Counted from the stretch's first letter, positions 32,098 through 42,918 are shown. The stretch: DNA of 64,000 bases from Eubacterium sp. 1001713B170207_170306_E7 (GCF_015547515.1 NZ_JADMVE010000002.1:1-64000); one strand, 5' to 3'. A program made the numbers and translations. Notes: generated by a model from the letters alone, not told the origin.

Positions 32098-32795
32098 TGA
32101 ACCCAATTTTAGAATGTATTGACCTGACAAAGAAGTTCGGCACCAAGGAAGCCTTGTCCGAAGTGAACTGTCAGTTCCCAAGAGGCCGCATCGTCGGGCT
32201 TTTAGGCCCCAACGGCAGCGGCAAGACCACATTGATCAAGACCGCAACCGGGCTTCTGACCCCAACGTCCGGCCAGCTGCTGGTAGCCGGCATGGCGCCA
32301 TCAGTCGAGACCAAGAAGATCGTGTCCTATCTGCCTGACCGCACCTATCTCAGCGACTGGATGACCGTGACCCAGCTCATCGCCTTCTTTGACGATTTCT
32401 ACGACGACTTTAACAGCGTGAAGGCCTACAACATGATCAGCGACCTGGGCATTGATACCAAGGACCGCATCAAGACCATGTCCAAAGGGACCAAGGAAAA
32501 GGTTCAGCTCATTCTGGTCATGAGCCGCGACGCAGAACTGTATCTGCTGGATGAGCCCATCGGCGGGGTCGACCCGGCCGCGCGGGACTATATCCTCAAT
32601 ACCATCATCACCAACTACAACGAAAACGCGACCGTGGTCATCTCGACCCATCTGATCGCGGATATTGAAAAGGTGCTGGACGAGGTGGTGTTCATCAACC
32701 AGGGACGCATCGTCATGAATGCCAGCGTGGATGAAATCAGAGAAAAACAGCATAAATCTGTGGATGAGCTGTTCAGAGAGGTGTTCAAATGTTAG
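32097..32795 (+). CDS. ABC transporter ATP-binding protein (YtrB-like)
   Basis: The 232-residue protein has Walker A GPNGSGKTT (about 36-44), a signature variant MSKGTKEKVQL, Walker B LYLLDEPIGGVDP and the switch histidine in VVISTHLIAD. The signature lacks the usual LSGGQ form, as is common in the YtrB/EcsA-like exporters. It pairs with the permease that starts seven bases before its stop. Expression is likely controlled by the GntR repressor. Confidence 0.92.
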   Translation: MNPILECIDLTKKFGTKEALSEVNCQFPRGRIVGLLGPNGSGKTTLIKTATGLLTPTSGQLLVAGMAPSVETKKIVSYLPDRTYLSDWMTVTQLIAFFDDFYDDFNSVKAYNMISDLGIDTKDRIKTMSKGTKEKVQLILVMSRDAELYLLDEPIGGVDPAARDYILNTIITNYNENATVVISTHLIADIEKVLDEVVFINQGRIVMNASVDEIREKQHKSVDELFREVFKC

Positions 32796-33595
32796 GAAAA
32801 CTCATGAAATATGAAATCAAGGGAACGGCCAGGCTGTTGCTGCCCGTCTACGTGGCGCTGCTGGCCATGACCCTGATCAATAAAATATTCCTGTCCATCA
32901 ACTCAGAGGCTACCGGCTTTATAATGACCACGGGCATCAGCATGACCCTGTACGTGTGCATCATCATGGCCCTCATCGTCATGACCTTTATTGTCATTAT
33001 CCAGCGCTTTTACAAAAACCTGATGACCGACGAGGGCTACCTGATGTTTACACTCCCGGTACCTACCTGGCAGCAGATCGTCTCCAAGCTGATCATTGCC
33101 CTGATGTGGTCTCTGGTGTGCGGCATTGTCATCATGCTCTCCATCATGATCCTGGCCATCGACGGCACCAGCCTCCAGTATATGGGTCAGTTCTTCCAGG
33201 AGCTGGGCCAGGCCTTCAACTCTCCAGAGGGCGGCCAGGCTATTCTCATCCTGTTCGAGCTGTTCATTCTTATGATTGTGGGCATCTGCGCCAACGTGCT
33301 GCAGGTTTACGCGTCCATCTCCATTGGACAGCTCTTTGGCAAGCATAAGGTGCTCGGCGCTTTCGGCGCATACATTGTCATCAATATCATCCTGCAGACC
33401 ATCTTTACAGTGATGACCGTCAGCTTTGCACTGACTGCTGACACCAGCATGATCAACGCGTTCTTTAACAACATGGACCCCGTAGCCGCAGTTAACTGGA
33501 TGATGAATCTGGCGACTCTGGGCAACCTGGTGCTGGCCGCAATTTACTTTGCAGCCACCAATTACATCTTAAAACACAAGCTGAACCTGGAATAA
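32789..33595 (+). CDS. ABC transporter permease, six membrane helices
   Basis: The 268-residue protein has six hydrophobic helices of ABC-2 type and the stretch YLMFTLPVPTWQQIVSKLI near residue 83, which is typical of permeases in Firmicutes GntR-ABC operons. The substrate is unknown; relatives respond to cell-envelope antibiotics. It is translationally coupled to the ATPase and ends before a bidirectional terminator. Confidence 0.87.
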   Translation: MLGKLMKYEIKGTARLLLPVYVALLAMTLINKIFLSINSEATGFIMTTGISMTLYVCIIMALIVMTFIVIIQRFYKNLMTDEGYLMFTLPVPTWQQIVSKLIIALMWSLVCGIVIMLSIMILAIDGTSLQYMGQFFQELGQAFNSPEGGQAILILFELFILMIVGICANVLQVYASISIGQLFGKHKVLGAFGAYIVINIILQTIFTVMTVSFALTADTSMINAFFNNMDPVAAVNWMMNLATLGNLVLAAIYFAATNYILKHKLNLE

Positions 33596-33610
33596 CAGGA
33601 GGCTGAACTG

Positions 33611-33654
33611 AAAAACCCGGTACGATCCGTTATGGACTGTACCGGGTTTTTTTA
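33611..33654. terminator. Bidirectional terminator between ABC and MATE genes
   Basis: AACCCGGTAC / GTACCGGGTT stem with a 15-base loop and A- and T-runs on either side, between convergent genes. Confidence 0.85.
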
Positions 33655-35079
33655 ACGGCGCCGGAAAAACGACTCGGCCGTCTCGGCTTCCGCCGCCACA
33701 AAAGGCGCGGCGTCGGGGATGGGTTTTATCTTCTGATCAAAGATGTGTTTGAGAAAAGCAGCGCTGAAGAGGACCGAGGCAATCTCAGCAATGGGGAAAG
33801 ACCACCAGATGGCGTCCAGATTGCCAGTGAGGGACAGCAGGTAGGCTTCAGGCAGCAGCACCACCAGCTGGCGCGCAACCGAGACGATCAGGCTCAGCAC
33901 CGCGTTGCCCAGAGCCTGAAACACCGAAAGTGAGATAATGCAGAAGCCCGCAAACAGGAAGCTCAGGCTGATGATGCGCAGCGATACCGTACCGATGGCC
34001 AGCATGTCTGCCGAAGCGTTAAAAATCGACAGGAGCTGCTCCGGGAAGAGCTGGAACACCAGAAAGCCAATGACCATCAGACCCACGGCGTACAGCATGC
34101 TCAGCTTGATAGTTTTGACCAGCCGCTCCTTCTTCTGCGCGCCGTAATTGTAGGCGATGATGGGCACCATGCCATTGTTCAGGCCCATAACCGGCATAAA
34201 AATAAAGCTCTGGAGCTTGAAATAAACCCCAAAAACCGCTGTGGCGGTCGAGGTATAAGCCAGCAGGATTTTATTCATGCCAAAGGTCATGACCGAGGTG
34301 ATGGAAGCCATGATGATGGAGGGTACGCCCACGGCGTAGATGCGCCGGATGGTAGGACCGCTCGGGCGGAAGCCGCGGAGCTTTAAGGTGAGCTCGTGGT
34401 TTTTCTTGAGATTCAGGATACAGGCGAACAGCATGGCGGCCACCTGGCCGATGACTGTAGCCGCCGCCGCGCCGGCCACGCCCATTTTCGGGAAGCCAAA
34501 GAGCCCGAAAATCATAATGGGGTCCAGAATCAGGTTGATGATGGCACCGGTGGTCTGGGTGCACATGGTCAGCAAGGTCTTGCCAGTGGCCTGAAGCAGG
34601 CGCTCAAAGGTAATCTGGCCGAAAATACCAAAGGAAACCACTGAGCAGATGGTTAGATACTGGGTGCCATAATCCACAATTTCGCCGATGCCGGTCTGGG
34701 TCTCAAAGAAAAATCGGGTGAAGAAGAGCCCGAAGATAATAAAGGCCAGCGAGCTGAGCACAGCCAGAAAAACGCCGTTGTTGGCCGCGCGGTTGGCCTC
34801 CTTGAAATTCTTTTCGCCCAGGCTCTTGGACAGCAGGGCATTGATACCAACTCCCGTACCAGTGGCGATGGCGATCATCAGGTTCTGAACCGGAAAGGCC
34901 AGAGACACTGCGGTTAGCGCGTTTTCACTGATCATGGACACAAACATACTGTCTACAATGTTGTAAAGCGCCTGAACCAGCATGGAAATCATCATGGGCA
35001 GGGCCATGGTAATGAGCAGACGGTTGACAGGCATAACGCCCATCTTGTTTTCCCCGGACGGGGACGCCGTTTGACGCAT
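33652..35079 (-). CDS. MATE-family efflux transporter
   Basis: The 475-residue protein has 12 membrane helices in two similar halves, with the MATE hallmarks MALPMMISMLVQALYNIVDS near residue 25 and VAGAAAATVIGQVAAML near 200. MATE carriers export drugs or metabolites in exchange for sodium or protons. The ATG at 35079 follows GGAGTG; an upstream extension is rejected. It is transcribed alone. Confidence 0.92.
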   Translation of the reverse strand: MRQTASPSGENKMGVMPVNRLLITMALPMMISMLVQALYNIVDSMFVSMISENALTAVSLAFPVQNLMIAIATGTGVGINALLSKSLGEKNFKEANRAANNGVFLAVLSSLAFIIFGLFFTRFFFETQTGIGEIVDYGTQYLTICSVVSFGIFGQITFERLLQATGKTLLTMCTQTTGAIINLILDPIMIFGLFGFPKMGVAGAAAATVIGQVAAMLFACILNLKKNHELTLKLRGFRPSGPTIRRIYAVGVPSIIMASITSVMTFGMNKILLAYTSTATAVFGVYFKLQSFIFMPVMGLNNGMVPIIAYNYGAQKKERLVKTIKLSMLYAVGLMVIGFLVFQLFPEQLLSIFNASADMLAIGTVSLRIISLSFLFAGFCIISLSVFQALGNAVLSLIVSVARQLVVLLPEAYLLSLTGNLDAIWWSFPIAEIASVLFSAAFLKHIFDQKIKPIPDAAPFVAAEAETAESFFRRR

Positions 35080-35307
35080 AAAAATCACTCCTTCGTAGAA
35101 ATAAAATAAATTTTTTGCAAAATGAAGAGCAGTGCTGATCTCAGAAAATAAAGATGCCGCACTGCCTGCTTCTATTATAATGATTGCCGGATTTAATGTC
35201 AATAAAAGGCTGGCCGGCTGGCAGCAGCCCGCGAAATTTGAATACGTTTAAGGAAAAGGTGTTACAATAACGGAGAAATCAGAAATGCGAAATGAGGAAA
35301 GAGGAAA

Positions 35308-35850
35308 ATGAAGAACGAAGCATTACAAGCCATGGTGGAGGCCTGCGGTTTTGAGGAGACTGTGGCCGTTGATCCCAGACAGATTCACATCACCCAGGAC
35401 GTCCGGGATGCCTGCGCCAAGAATGACTGCGGCCATTACGGCCAGAATTATATGTGCCCGCCGGCCGTGGGCGATCTGGACCACTACCGTGAGGTGGTGG
35501 ACGGCTATAGCGACGGTCTGCTGTTCTCTCAGGTGTACCGATTTCAGAACCGGCAGGATTACCGCCGTATGAACGAGATCATGGCAGGCTTTGAGAAAAC
35601 TGTGGAGAAGCTGCATCGCGCCATCCGTCAATCTGATATTGACGGAACCATCTTTTCGGCGGGCTGCTGTACCATCTGCAAGGAGTGTGGCATCCTGACC
35701 GACGAGCCCTGCCGCTTCCCGGACGAGGCCATGCCCTCGTTGGAGGCATCCGGTATCGATGTGGTCCAGCTTACCAAGGATACCGGGCTCGTCTACAATA
35801 ATGGCCCCAAAACCATGACCATCATCGGCCTGATTTTATACAACGCCTGA
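35308..35850 (+). CDS. DUF2284 metal-binding protein
   Basis: The 180-residue protein has the cysteine pattern of DUF2284: C-A-K-N-D-C-G-H-Y-G-Q-N-Y-M-C-P-P near residue 35 and a second cluster CCTICKECGILTDEPC near 118. These probably bind an iron-sulfur cluster. The biochemical role is unknown; members are common in strict anaerobes. AGAGGAAA precedes the start. It is a single gene with a terminator at 35863-35892. Confidence 0.88.
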   Translation: MKNEALQAMVEACGFEETVAVDPRQIHITQDVRDACAKNDCGHYGQNYMCPPAVGDLDHYREVVDGYSDGLLFSQVYRFQNRQDYRRMNEIMAGFEKTVEKLHRAIRQSDIDGTIFSAGCCTICKECGILTDEPCRFPDEAMPSLEASGIDVVQLTKDTGLVYNNGPKTMTIIGLILYNA

Positions 35851-35862
35851 TCAAATCTTAAG

Positions 35863-35892
35863 AAAGGACAGCCTGCTCCGGCCGTCCTTTTT
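35863..35892 (+). terminator. Intrinsic terminator after DUF2284 gene
   Basis: AAAGGAC / GTCCTTT stem with a 14-base loop, followed by T. Confidence 0.75.
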
Positions 35893-35946
35893 TGCGCCCC
35901 GGCCGCTGATGAAAACGTGAGCGGTGAGATAAGGCGGCGGAAGCAC

Positions 35947-35974
35947 TTGTTTTTATTTGAAATTATGTTATAAT
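35947..35974 (+). promoter_or_regulatory. Promoter of glmS
   Basis: TTGTTT and an extended -10 TGTTATAAT, 16 bases apart, about 240 bases before glmS. The long leader contains the ribozyme. Confidence 0.65.
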
Positions 35975-36044
35975 AACCACATTGTACGTTCATGTAAAGC
36001 AATCCCGTTATCAGGAGGACAAAGGCTCAAACCGCTTTGCATCA

Positions 36045-36195
36045 ATGGAACAAGAGCGCCAGAACTCATGCGTGAGCCCGCAATCATTGAGTTGACGAGG
36101 ACAGGGAGTATCGAAATTTCGGCGGATGCCCTGGAGGGTGGCCTGTTAAAACAGCGGAGTGATCCGCTGCACAGAGCAGACACCAAAATCTACTT
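36045..36195 (+). ncRNA. glmS ribozyme (glucosamine-6-phosphate-activated self-cleaving RNA)
   Basis: The core matches the known glmS ribozyme: AGCGCCAGAACT at 36055-36066, GTTGACGAGG at about 36091-36100, TATCGAAATTTCGGCGGATG at about 36110-36129, and the P3/P4 hairpins after it. Self-cleavage is expected between A36055 and G36056. Glucosamine-6-phosphate, the product of GlmS, is the cofactor, and cleavage leads to decay of the message, so it gives feedback control of amino-sugar synthesis. It ends about 20 bases before the start codon. Confidence 0.95.
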
Positions 36196-36213
36196 AAATG
36201 AGGTGCATTACTT

Positions 36214-38040
36214 ATGTGTGGAATCGTTGGTTATATTGGCCTGAACCAGGCCCAGAAAGTATTGATTGAAGGACTCTCAAAGTTGGAATACCGTGGCTAT
36301 GACTCAGCCGGCATCGCCGTGCTGAACGACGGTAATGAGATCAAAGTTAAAAAACGCAAGGGCCGTCTGAAAAATTTAGAGGATGAGCTGGCAAAAGAAG
36401 CGCTGGCCGGCACAGCCGGCATCGGCCATACCCGTTGGGCGACCCACGGCGAGCCCTCCGACATCAATTCCCATCCCCACTGCAGCATCGACAACCGCAT
36501 CGCGGTCGTGCACAATGGGATCATTGAAAACTATATTGAGCTCAAGGAAGAGCTCATCAAAAAAGGACACCTTTTTGTGTCCGATACCGACACCGAGGTC
36601 ATCGCGCACCTGCTCAACGCCCTGTACACCGGAGACATGGTCGAAACGCTGCGGCTGGCCATCGACAAGATCAAAGGCTCCTACGCGCTGGGCGTTCTCT
36701 GCAACGAGGAACCTGACCGGATCATCGCCGTCCGCAAGGACAGCCCGCTCATCGTAGGTCTGGGCGAGGGCGAAAACTATATCGCCTCCGACATCCCGGC
36801 CATCCTGAAGTATACCCGTCAGGTTTACCTGCTGGACAACGATGAGATCGCCATCCTCACCCGCGACAGCGTCACCGTGCTGGACGAATGCGGCCGCGAG
36901 GCCGGCAAGCAGGTCTTTAACGTGGATTGGGACCCCGGCGATGCTGAAAAGGGCGGCTACGACCACTTCATGCTCAAGGAAATTCACGAGCAGCCAAAGG
37001 CGATGGCCGATACCCTGACCGGGCGCTGCTTTGAGGACAGAATCGTACTGGACGACGTCAATCTGGACGCCGACACCATGAAGCAGATCAACCGGATTCA
37101 GATTGTGGCCTGCGGCACCGCCTACCATGCTGGAATGGTCGGAAAATATTTGATTGAGAAATTCGCCCGGGTGGCCGTCGAAACCGAGCCGGCCTCCGAA
37201 TACCGCTATAAGGACCCGCTGGTGGACAAGCATACCCTGCTCATTGTCATCAGCCAGTCCGGTGAGACTGCCGACACGCTGGCCGCTATCCGGCTGGCTA
37301 AGGAAAAGGGCGCCCGCGTTCTGGCCATCACGAACGTGGTGGGCAGCTCCATTGCCCGTGAGGCCGACGATGTTCTGTATACCAATGCCGGCCCCGAGAT
37401 CGCTGTTGCCTCTACCAAGGCATACGTGACTCAGGTGGGCTGCATGACTTTGCTGGCCCTGCATTTCGGACTGCTAAACGGCCAGGTGGACGAAGCAACC
37501 ATGAAGCGTGTCACCAACGGCCTCAAGGATACCTCTGCCCTTATCGAAAAAGCTCTGGGCGATCATGACAAGATCAAGGAATACGCCTACGAGCACTTCA
37601 AGATCGACGACATGTACTTTATCGGGCGCGGTCTGGACTACTATACCTGTCTGGAGGGCTCCTTAAAAGCAAAGGAAATTTCTTATATTCACTCCGACGC
37701 CTACGCGGCTGGCGAGCTGAAGCACGGCCCTATCGCCTTAGTCGATGTCGGAACCGTGGTCATCGCGGTCTGCACCCAGGAGAACGTCTTTGACAAAATG
37801 CTCAACGCCATTAAAGAGGTCAAGGCCCGTGGCGCCAACGTCATGGCCATCGCAAAGGAAGGCCACGATGAGCTTATTCCAGAGGTCGACCAGGTTTTCT
37901 TCATCCCGCAGATGGATGACGAGATCACCCCGATCCCAACCATTGTCTACCTCCAGCTTCTGGCATATTATCTGTCCGTAGCCCGCGGCTGTGATGTGGA
38001 TAAGCCAAAGAATCTGGCCAAATCCGTTACCGTTGAGTAA
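36214..38040 (+). CDS. glmS: Glutamine-fructose-6-phosphate aminotransferase
   Basis: The 608-residue protein begins MCGIVGYIG, where C2 is the nucleophile after removal of Met, and has the class II glutaminase domain (1-220, with TRWATHGEP) and two SIS isomerase domains (about 285-425 and 455-600; ISQSGETADTLAA). It makes glucosamine 6-phosphate from fructose 6-phosphate and glutamine, the first step towards UDP-GlcNAc for the cell wall. GAGGTG precedes the ATG. It is preceded by its ribozyme and followed by a strong terminator. Confidence 0.98.
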   Translation: MCGIVGYIGLNQAQKVLIEGLSKLEYRGYDSAGIAVLNDGNEIKVKKRKGRLKNLEDELAKEALAGTAGIGHTRWATHGEPSDINSHPHCSIDNRIAVVHNGIIENYIELKEELIKKGHLFVSDTDTEVIAHLLNALYTGDMVETLRLAIDKIKGSYALGVLCNEEPDRIIAVRKDSPLIVGLGEGENYIASDIPAILKYTRQVYLLDNDEIAILTRDSVTVLDECGREAGKQVFNVDWDPGDAEKGGYDHFMLKEIHEQPKAMADTLTGRCFEDRIVLDDVNLDADTMKQINRIQIVACGTAYHAGMVGKYLIEKFARVAVETEPASEYRYKDPLVDKHTLLIVISQSGETADTLAAIRLAKEKGARVLAITNVVGSSIAREADDVLYTNAGPEIAVASTKAYVTQVGCMTLLALHFGLLNGQVDEATMKRVTNGLKDTSALIEKALGDHDKIKEYAYEHFKIDDMYFIGRGLDYYTCLEGSLKAKEISYIHSDAYAAGELKHGPIALVDVGTVVIAVCTQENVFDKMLNAIKEVKARGANVMAIAKEGHDELIPEVDQVFFIPQMDDEITPIPTIVYLQLLAYYLSVARGCDVDKPKNLAKSVTVE

Positions 38041-38093
38041 GGAAAAATGAACAGAAGCGCAGGGTCTGAAACCGGCCTTGCTTCAGAGATATG

Positions 38094-38127
38094 AAAAGGC
38101 TGCGGCTCGAATGCCGCAGCCTTTTTG
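38094..38127 (+). terminator. Intrinsic terminator after glmS
   Basis: AAAAGGCTGCGGC / GCCGCAGCCTTTTT stem with loop TCGAAT. Confidence 0.92.
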
Positions 38128-38219
38128 ACTCCTCAGGCCGTCATCTGCTGACGGGTTATTTTTTATGCACACAAAAGCGGGGAATGGCTTAGAATCAGGG
38201 GTTTAAGCCTTAATATTAC

Positions 38220-38248
38220 TTGCTCTCAGACAGGGTGTGTGCTAAAAT
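38220..38248 (+). promoter_or_regulatory. Promoter of the lipoprotein-kinase operon
   Basis: TTGCTC at 38220-38225 and TAAAAT at 38243-38248 are 17 bases apart, about 60 bases before the start codon. Confidence 0.65.
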
Positions 38249-38306
38249 ATAAGGAGTGCATACGTGTTCAAAGCAAACGCTGATACCATAAAAATGGAGG
38301 ATTATA

Positions 38307-40283
38307 ATGAGTAAGAAAAAGATAGGCGCGCTGCTCGGCGCTGGCCTCGCCGTTTTACTGCTGGCGGGAGTGACGGGCTGCAGCCAGCAGGGAAAAACAG
38401 ATAAGATTGCGGTGACAATGTCCTATTCAGAAAAGGCAGAGCATCTTGAGGCTCTGATCGAGGAAACTTATCCGGATATTGATTTTCAGTGGGAACGCGT
38501 GCTGTCCACCTCGCCCAGCAGCGACCTGCGCCGGCAGCTGTCCGCCGGCAAGGCCCCGGACCTGGTAGTCTCCACTCAGCCGGCAGACCAGGAGAGCAGC
38601 CAGTACCTGCTGCCGCTGGACGGCTATCCCTTCAGCACACGATACGAGAGCACCCTGATCAAAAGCCAGTCCGTGGACGATACCGTCTACTTTCTGCCTT
38701 TTCCGGGCCAGTACTACGGTTACGTCATCAACCAGACACTCTTTGAAGAGGCCGGGATCCCTCTGCCCCAGAGTAATGCTGAGCTCATAAACGCGCTGAG
38801 CCAGTTTAAGGAAAAGCAGATCGGCCTTGACGATACAGGCCACGTTTTCGGGTTCCGCCAAAAGGACGATGTGACCCTTGGCACTTTCCAGGTCGCGAGC
38901 ATGGTGCCGGATTTTCTGGGAACCGCCGGAGGCGTCCAGTGGATGTCCGATTTCACCGACAACCAGGCTGTGATGACCGGTACCTGGGAGCCAGCCTTTG
39001 ATCTGCTTACCGAGCTCACCGCAAAGGATCTGCTCAGCGTTGACACCTATAAAAAACAGGGTAACTCGCCCAATAACGCTCTTTATATGAGCGATGGCCG
39101 GTTAGTGGCCGCCTATGGGCATTCCGGTTTTCTGGAAGAATGCCGGGAGCTCAACCAGCAGGCAGTCAAGGACGGCACCAGCCGTGAGTACACCTACTCC
39201 ATGCTGCCTTTCCTGAGCAGCGGCGGCAACCCCAGCTGGACCACAGCTCTGCCCGCAGCTTACATCGGCATCAACGCCGAGCTCGGCGACGAGACCCAGA
39301 AGGATAAGCTGGACGCCTGCTGCCGTATTCTGGACCTGCTCTCCACCCAGGAGGGCCAGGAGGCTCTGATTGCCGACACCCGTACCGATGATTCCTACCT
39401 TAAGGATTATCAGAACAGCCAGAGCGTGCCATCCGGGCTTGAGGAAACCGTCCAGAACGGTTATGTTTACAATATCAATTTCCCGGGAAAGATCACCGAG
39501 TACCTGGGCCAGCAGTGTGCCAAATTTTTAAGCGGTGCCCAGACGCCCCAGCAGTGCCTGGCCGCCGTGGACGAGTACTATAAGAACGGTTCAGACACTG
39601 TCGACAGTGATCTGGAGGTGGTTGGCAGCGTGGCCGAGGACCTGATCTATCAGGGCTATAACACCCGGCTTGAGGAGACCGCACTTGGCAACCTGGTAGC
39701 AGACAGCGTCGCCGAATACGCCGATGCGCCCATCGCTGTGGTTAACGGCGGCGGTATTCGGGGCAGCCTGTACGAGGGCGATGTCCGGGAGGCCGACCTT
39801 AAGGCGGTCTGTCCCTTTGACAATCAGATCGTTGTCGTCGAAATGAGCGGTAAGGTCATGCAGGAAATGCTGGAAAACAGCCTGACCACCATCCGCAGCA
39901 GCGCCGATGTGCCCGGCGGGCGTTACCTTCAGGTTTCGGGCATCAAATACACCTACGACGCTTCTAAGCCCGAGGGCCAGCGGCTGACCGAGGTCACACT
40001 GGCAGATGGCAAGGCGGTCAAGGCTGACAGCACCTACACTGTGGCCATCAATAATTACATGGCCGGCAAAAATGGCTACCTGGAAGGCAACGGCGACGGC
40101 AATACCATGCTCAATCTTTATAGCGACGCGCAGCCAAAGGCCGAGGGTGTGAAGATGGTGAAGGAAAACCTCGGCACCTACCGGGATGCCTTGCGCCATT
40201 ACTTTGACAACCACCAGGACAAGCCTGTGGAAAGCGCCGTCGAAGGACGTATCACGAATCTTTCGAAGGAATCAAAACAGTGA
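38307..40283 (+). CDS. Lipoprotein fusing an ABC-type solute-binding domain to a 5'-nucleotidase C-terminal domain
   Basis: The 658-residue protein has a lipoprotein signal with the lipidated cysteine C25 (VTGC). Residues about 32-425 look like a family-1 extracellular solute-binding protein ([33 protein letters not shown]). Residues about 436-635 match the 5'-nucleotidase C-terminal domain: [25 protein letters not shown] (478-488), [14 protein letters not shown] and [13 protein letters not shown]. The metallophosphatase domain that does the chemistry in true 5'-nucleotidases is absent. It therefore probably binds ligands outside the cell without cleaving nucleotides. It overlaps the kinase gene by four bases, which points to a sensing role. 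Confidence 0.83.
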   Translation: MSKKKIGALLGAGLAVLLLAGVTGCSQQGKTDKIAVTMSYSEKAEHLEALIEETYPDIDFQWERVLSTSPSSDLRRQLSAGKAPDLVVSTQPADQESSQYLLPLDGYPFSTRYESTLIKSQSVDDTVYFLPFPGQYYGYVINQTLFEEAGIPLPQSNAELINALSQFKEKQIGLDDTGHVFGFRQKDDVTLGTFQVASMVPDFLGTAGGVQWMSDFTDNQAVMTGTWEPAFDLLTELTAKDLLSVDTYKKQGNSPNNALYMSDGRLVAAYGHSGFLEECRELNQQAVKDGTSREYTYSMLPFLSSGGNPSWTTALPAAYIGINAELGDETQKDKLDACCRILDLLSTQEGQEALIADTRTDDSYLKDYQNSQSVPSGLEETVQNGYVYNINFPGKITEYLGQQCAKFLSGAQTPQQCLAAVDEYYKNGSDTVDSDLEVVGSVAEDLIYQGYNTRLEETALGNLVADSVAEYADAPIAVVNGGGIRGSLYEGDVREADLKAVCPFDNQIVVVEMSGKVMQEMLENSLTTIRSSADVPGGRYLQVSGIKYTYDASKPEGQRLTEVTLADGKAVKADSTYTVAINNYMAGKNGYLEGNGDGNTMLNLYSDAQPKAEGVKMVKENLGTYRDALRHYFDNHQDKPVESAVEGRITNLSKESKQ

Positions 40284-42877
40284 AAACACATATAAAAGCA
40301 ACAGCAGCCGGGCCAGGAAAACGGCATCTTGGCATTGTGGGCCCGGCCATCGCCATTGTGCTGGTGTGTGGAATCATGCTGGTCGGCATGGTGTGGGCCA
40401 ATCAGAAAAAGACAGATGAGACCGTGACACAGATCAGCCAGGTGTACCTCGGCGAGCTCACCAACCAGATGATCAGCCATTTCAGCACCAGCCTCAACAG
40501 CCAGTTTGCCCAGGTGGTCACCATGATGGAGAGCATCGGTAGCCGGAATATGGAAAGCGTCGCCGACCTGCAGGCCTACCTGAGCCGCCAGAAGGAAAGC
40601 AACGGCTTTACCTACGTAGCCCTGCTCGATGACCAGGGCATGTGCTACACTGACCAGGCTGTCTATTCGGCCATCTCCAAGATCAACGCCCTCGACACTC
40701 TGCTCCGCGGCGAAGGTCGGATCATATCCTCCAACGAGACCATTCTGGGCGATGACATGATCCTGCTGGGCACCCCCATCGACGACGTCAGCTTTCAGGG
40801 GCGCACCATTGTGGCCGCACTGGTAGGAATGGATACCGAAACCCTGAGCGAGAAGATCATGGTGCACCAGGAAGGGGCCAACGCTTACTCCAGTGTTATC
40901 TCCCGTCAGGGTGCCTTTATCATGCGCTCCGCGTCCGCGACGGCCCAGTCGGCCGGCGTCAACCTCTTCAGCACGCTGGAGGTGGGCGCTGAGTTTGATC
41001 CTGGTTACTCTCTGGAGACCATGAAGCGCCAGATCACAGGAGGCGAGGACGGCATGTCCGCCCTGACGCTCAACGGCGAGCATACTTATCTCTATTATGC
41101 GCCCATTCCGGGCACTGACTGGACCATGTGTGTCTCCATGGCCTACGGTGGGCTGGACGCGCAGATCGCAGGGCTTGGCGGCTATATGACACGCGTCGCT
41201 ATGCTGGTGGTCGCCGCCATCGCTGTGATCCTGGTGAGCTTCTCTCTGTTCTATATCCGCATCATCCGCAAAAATACCGTGCTGCTCGAAAAGGAAAACA
41301 AGCGGGCCGAGCAGGCGCTGGAGCAGGCCGAGCGGGCCAGTATGGCCAAGAGCGAATTTCTGTCCCGGATGTCCCATGAGATCCGTACGCCCATGAACGG
41401 CATCATTGGCATGACCCTCATCGGTATGCAGAACACCGACAATCCCGCCAAGATTACTGACTGTCTGAAAAAAGTCAGTCTGTCCTCCAAGCATCTGCTG
41501 GCCCTGATCAACGACGTACTCGACATGTCAAAGATTGAGAGCGGTAAGGTCGAAATCAACAACGAGCCCTTTGATTTCAGAGTGTTCGTCGAGTCCCTGT
41601 CCACCGTGTACTATGCGCAGGCCAGCGACAAGAAGATCGACTTCGAGACCGTACTCAACGGCGAGGTGCCTGAGATGCTTATTGGCGATTCCCTCAGGCT
41701 CAACCAGATTGTCACCAACCTGCTCTCCAACGCCATCAAGTTTACGCCCGAAAACGGCAGGATCACTCTGAGTATTACCCGGGAAACGGAAAGCGAAGAC
41801 GCTGTATGGCTGAGCATTGCCGTCACCGATACTGGCTGCGGCGTCGCGCCGGAAAACCAGGACAAAATCTTCAGCGCCTTTGAACAGGAAAGCGCCGGTG
41901 TCGCCCAGAAATACGGCGGTACCGGACTCGGACTGTCTATCTCCAAGCGCTTCTCCGAGCTCATGGGCGGCAGCCTTACGCTGGACAGCGAGCTGGGCCG
42001 CGGCAGTACCTTTACGGCCCGGATACCCTTTGAGGCTGTGGTGTCAGAGGAAACATCAGACATTGACTACAGCCGCCTGAAAACCCTCGTGGTCGATGAC
42101 GACCAGACCACCTGCGAACAGGTCACCCTGATGCTGTCCAAAATGGGCGCGGCAGCCGACTGGGCCGATAACGGCTATGAGGCCATAGCCAAGGTCGAGC
42201 AGGCCCACAGCCTGGACGACGACTACGACGTCTGCTTTGTCGACTGGAAAATGCCCTTTATCGACGGGATTGAGACTACCAGACGAATCCGGCAGGCGGT
42301 GGGCAAGGACGACATCGCTGTGGTGCTCATCACCGCCTACGACGCGTCCGAAATACAGGAAACTGCTCAGGAGGCCGGCGCAGTCAGCATCATTAGTAAG
42401 CCTCTGTTTGCCTCCTCGCTGGTCGACGCCATCGAGAGCGTGCGGAATGCCAGCCCCGGAAAGGTGGATAAGCCCAAGAAAGTTGTAGACTACAATTTCA
42501 AGGACAAACGCATCCTCATCGTCGAGGACAATGAGATCAACCTGGAAATCGCCTGTGAGCTGGTCGGCATGTCCGGTGCAGTCGTGAGCTCTGCCACAAA
42601 CGGCGCAGAGGCCGTGGACGCCTTTAAAGCCTCTGTGCCCGGCTACTATGACCTGATCCTCATGGATGTTCAGATGCCTGTCATGGATGGCTACGAGGCC
42701 ACCCGTCAGATACGCGCCATGAACCGTCCCGATGCCGCCGTACCCATCTTTGCCATGACCGCCAACGCCTTTGCCGAGGATACGGAAAAAAGCAAGGCGA
42801 GCGGTATGGACGACCATATCAGCAAGCCCATCGACACCACCGTCCTGTACGCCAAAATCGCGAAGCTGTTTGAATAA
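40280..42877 (+). CDS. Hybrid sensor histidine kinase with two receiver domains
   Basis: The 865-residue protein has membrane helices at about 18-40 and 302-327 with a dCache-like extracellular domain between them. Then follow HisKA (H366 in [11 protein letters not shown]), HATPase (N box near 475-487, DTGCGV, GGTGLGL), and receiver domains REC1 (phospho-Asp D655 in FVDWKMP) and REC2 (D796 in LMDVQMP). There is no HPt or output domain, so the phosphate must go to other proteins or the kinase acts in a local switch. The GTG start overlaps the lipoprotein's stop, so both are made together. Confidence 0.93.
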   Translation: MKTHIKATAAGPGKRHLGIVGPAIAIVLVCGIMLVGMVWANQKKTDETVTQISQVYLGELTNQMISHFSTSLNSQFAQVVTMMESIGSRNMESVADLQAYLSRQKESNGFTYVALLDDQGMCYTDQAVYSAISKINALDTLLRGEGRIISSNETILGDDMILLGTPIDDVSFQGRTIVAALVGMDTETLSEKIMVHQEGANAYSSVISRQGAFIMRSASATAQSAGVNLFSTLEVGAEFDPGYSLETMKRQITGGEDGMSALTLNGEHTYLYYAPIPGTDWTMCVSMAYGGLDAQIAGLGGYMTRVAMLVVAAIAVILVSFSLFYIRIIRKNTVLLEKENKRAEQALEQAERASMAKSEFLSRMSHEIRTPMNGIIGMTLIGMQNTDNPAKITDCLKKVSLSSKHLLALINDVLDMSKIESGKVEINNEPFDFRVFVESLSTVYYAQASDKKIDFETVLNGEVPEMLIGDSLRLNQIVTNLLSNAIKFTPENGRITLSITRETESEDAVWLSIAVTDTGCGVAPENQDKIFSAFEQESAGVAQKYGGTGLGLSISKRFSELMGGSLTLDSELGRGSTFTARIPFEAVVSEETSDIDYSRLKTLVVDDDQTTCEQVTLMLSKMGAAADWADNGYEAIAKVEQAHSLDDDYDVCFVDWKMPFIDGIETTRRIRQAVGKDDIAVVLITAYDASEIQETAQEAGAVSIISKPLFASSLVDAIESVRNASPGKVDKPKKVVDYNFKDKRILIVEDNEINLEIACELVGMSGAVVSSATNGAEAVDAFKASVPGYYDLILMDVQMPVMDGYEATRQIRAMNRPDAAVPIFAMTANAFAEDTEKSKASGMDDHISKPIDTTVLYAKIAKLFE

Positions 42878-42886
42878 AAAGAGAAA

Positions 42887-42918
42887 AAAGGGTGGGGTCT
42901 AGGACCCCGCCCTTTTCC
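42887..42918 (+). terminator. Intrinsic terminator after hybrid kinase
   Basis: AAAAGGGTGGGGTC / GACCCCGCCCTTTT stem with one mismatch and a three-base loop. Confidence 0.88.

Noticed and set aside
36376-37464. Minus-strand open frame of 362 codons opposite glmS
   Set aside because: It is a shadow of glmS, which is certain.
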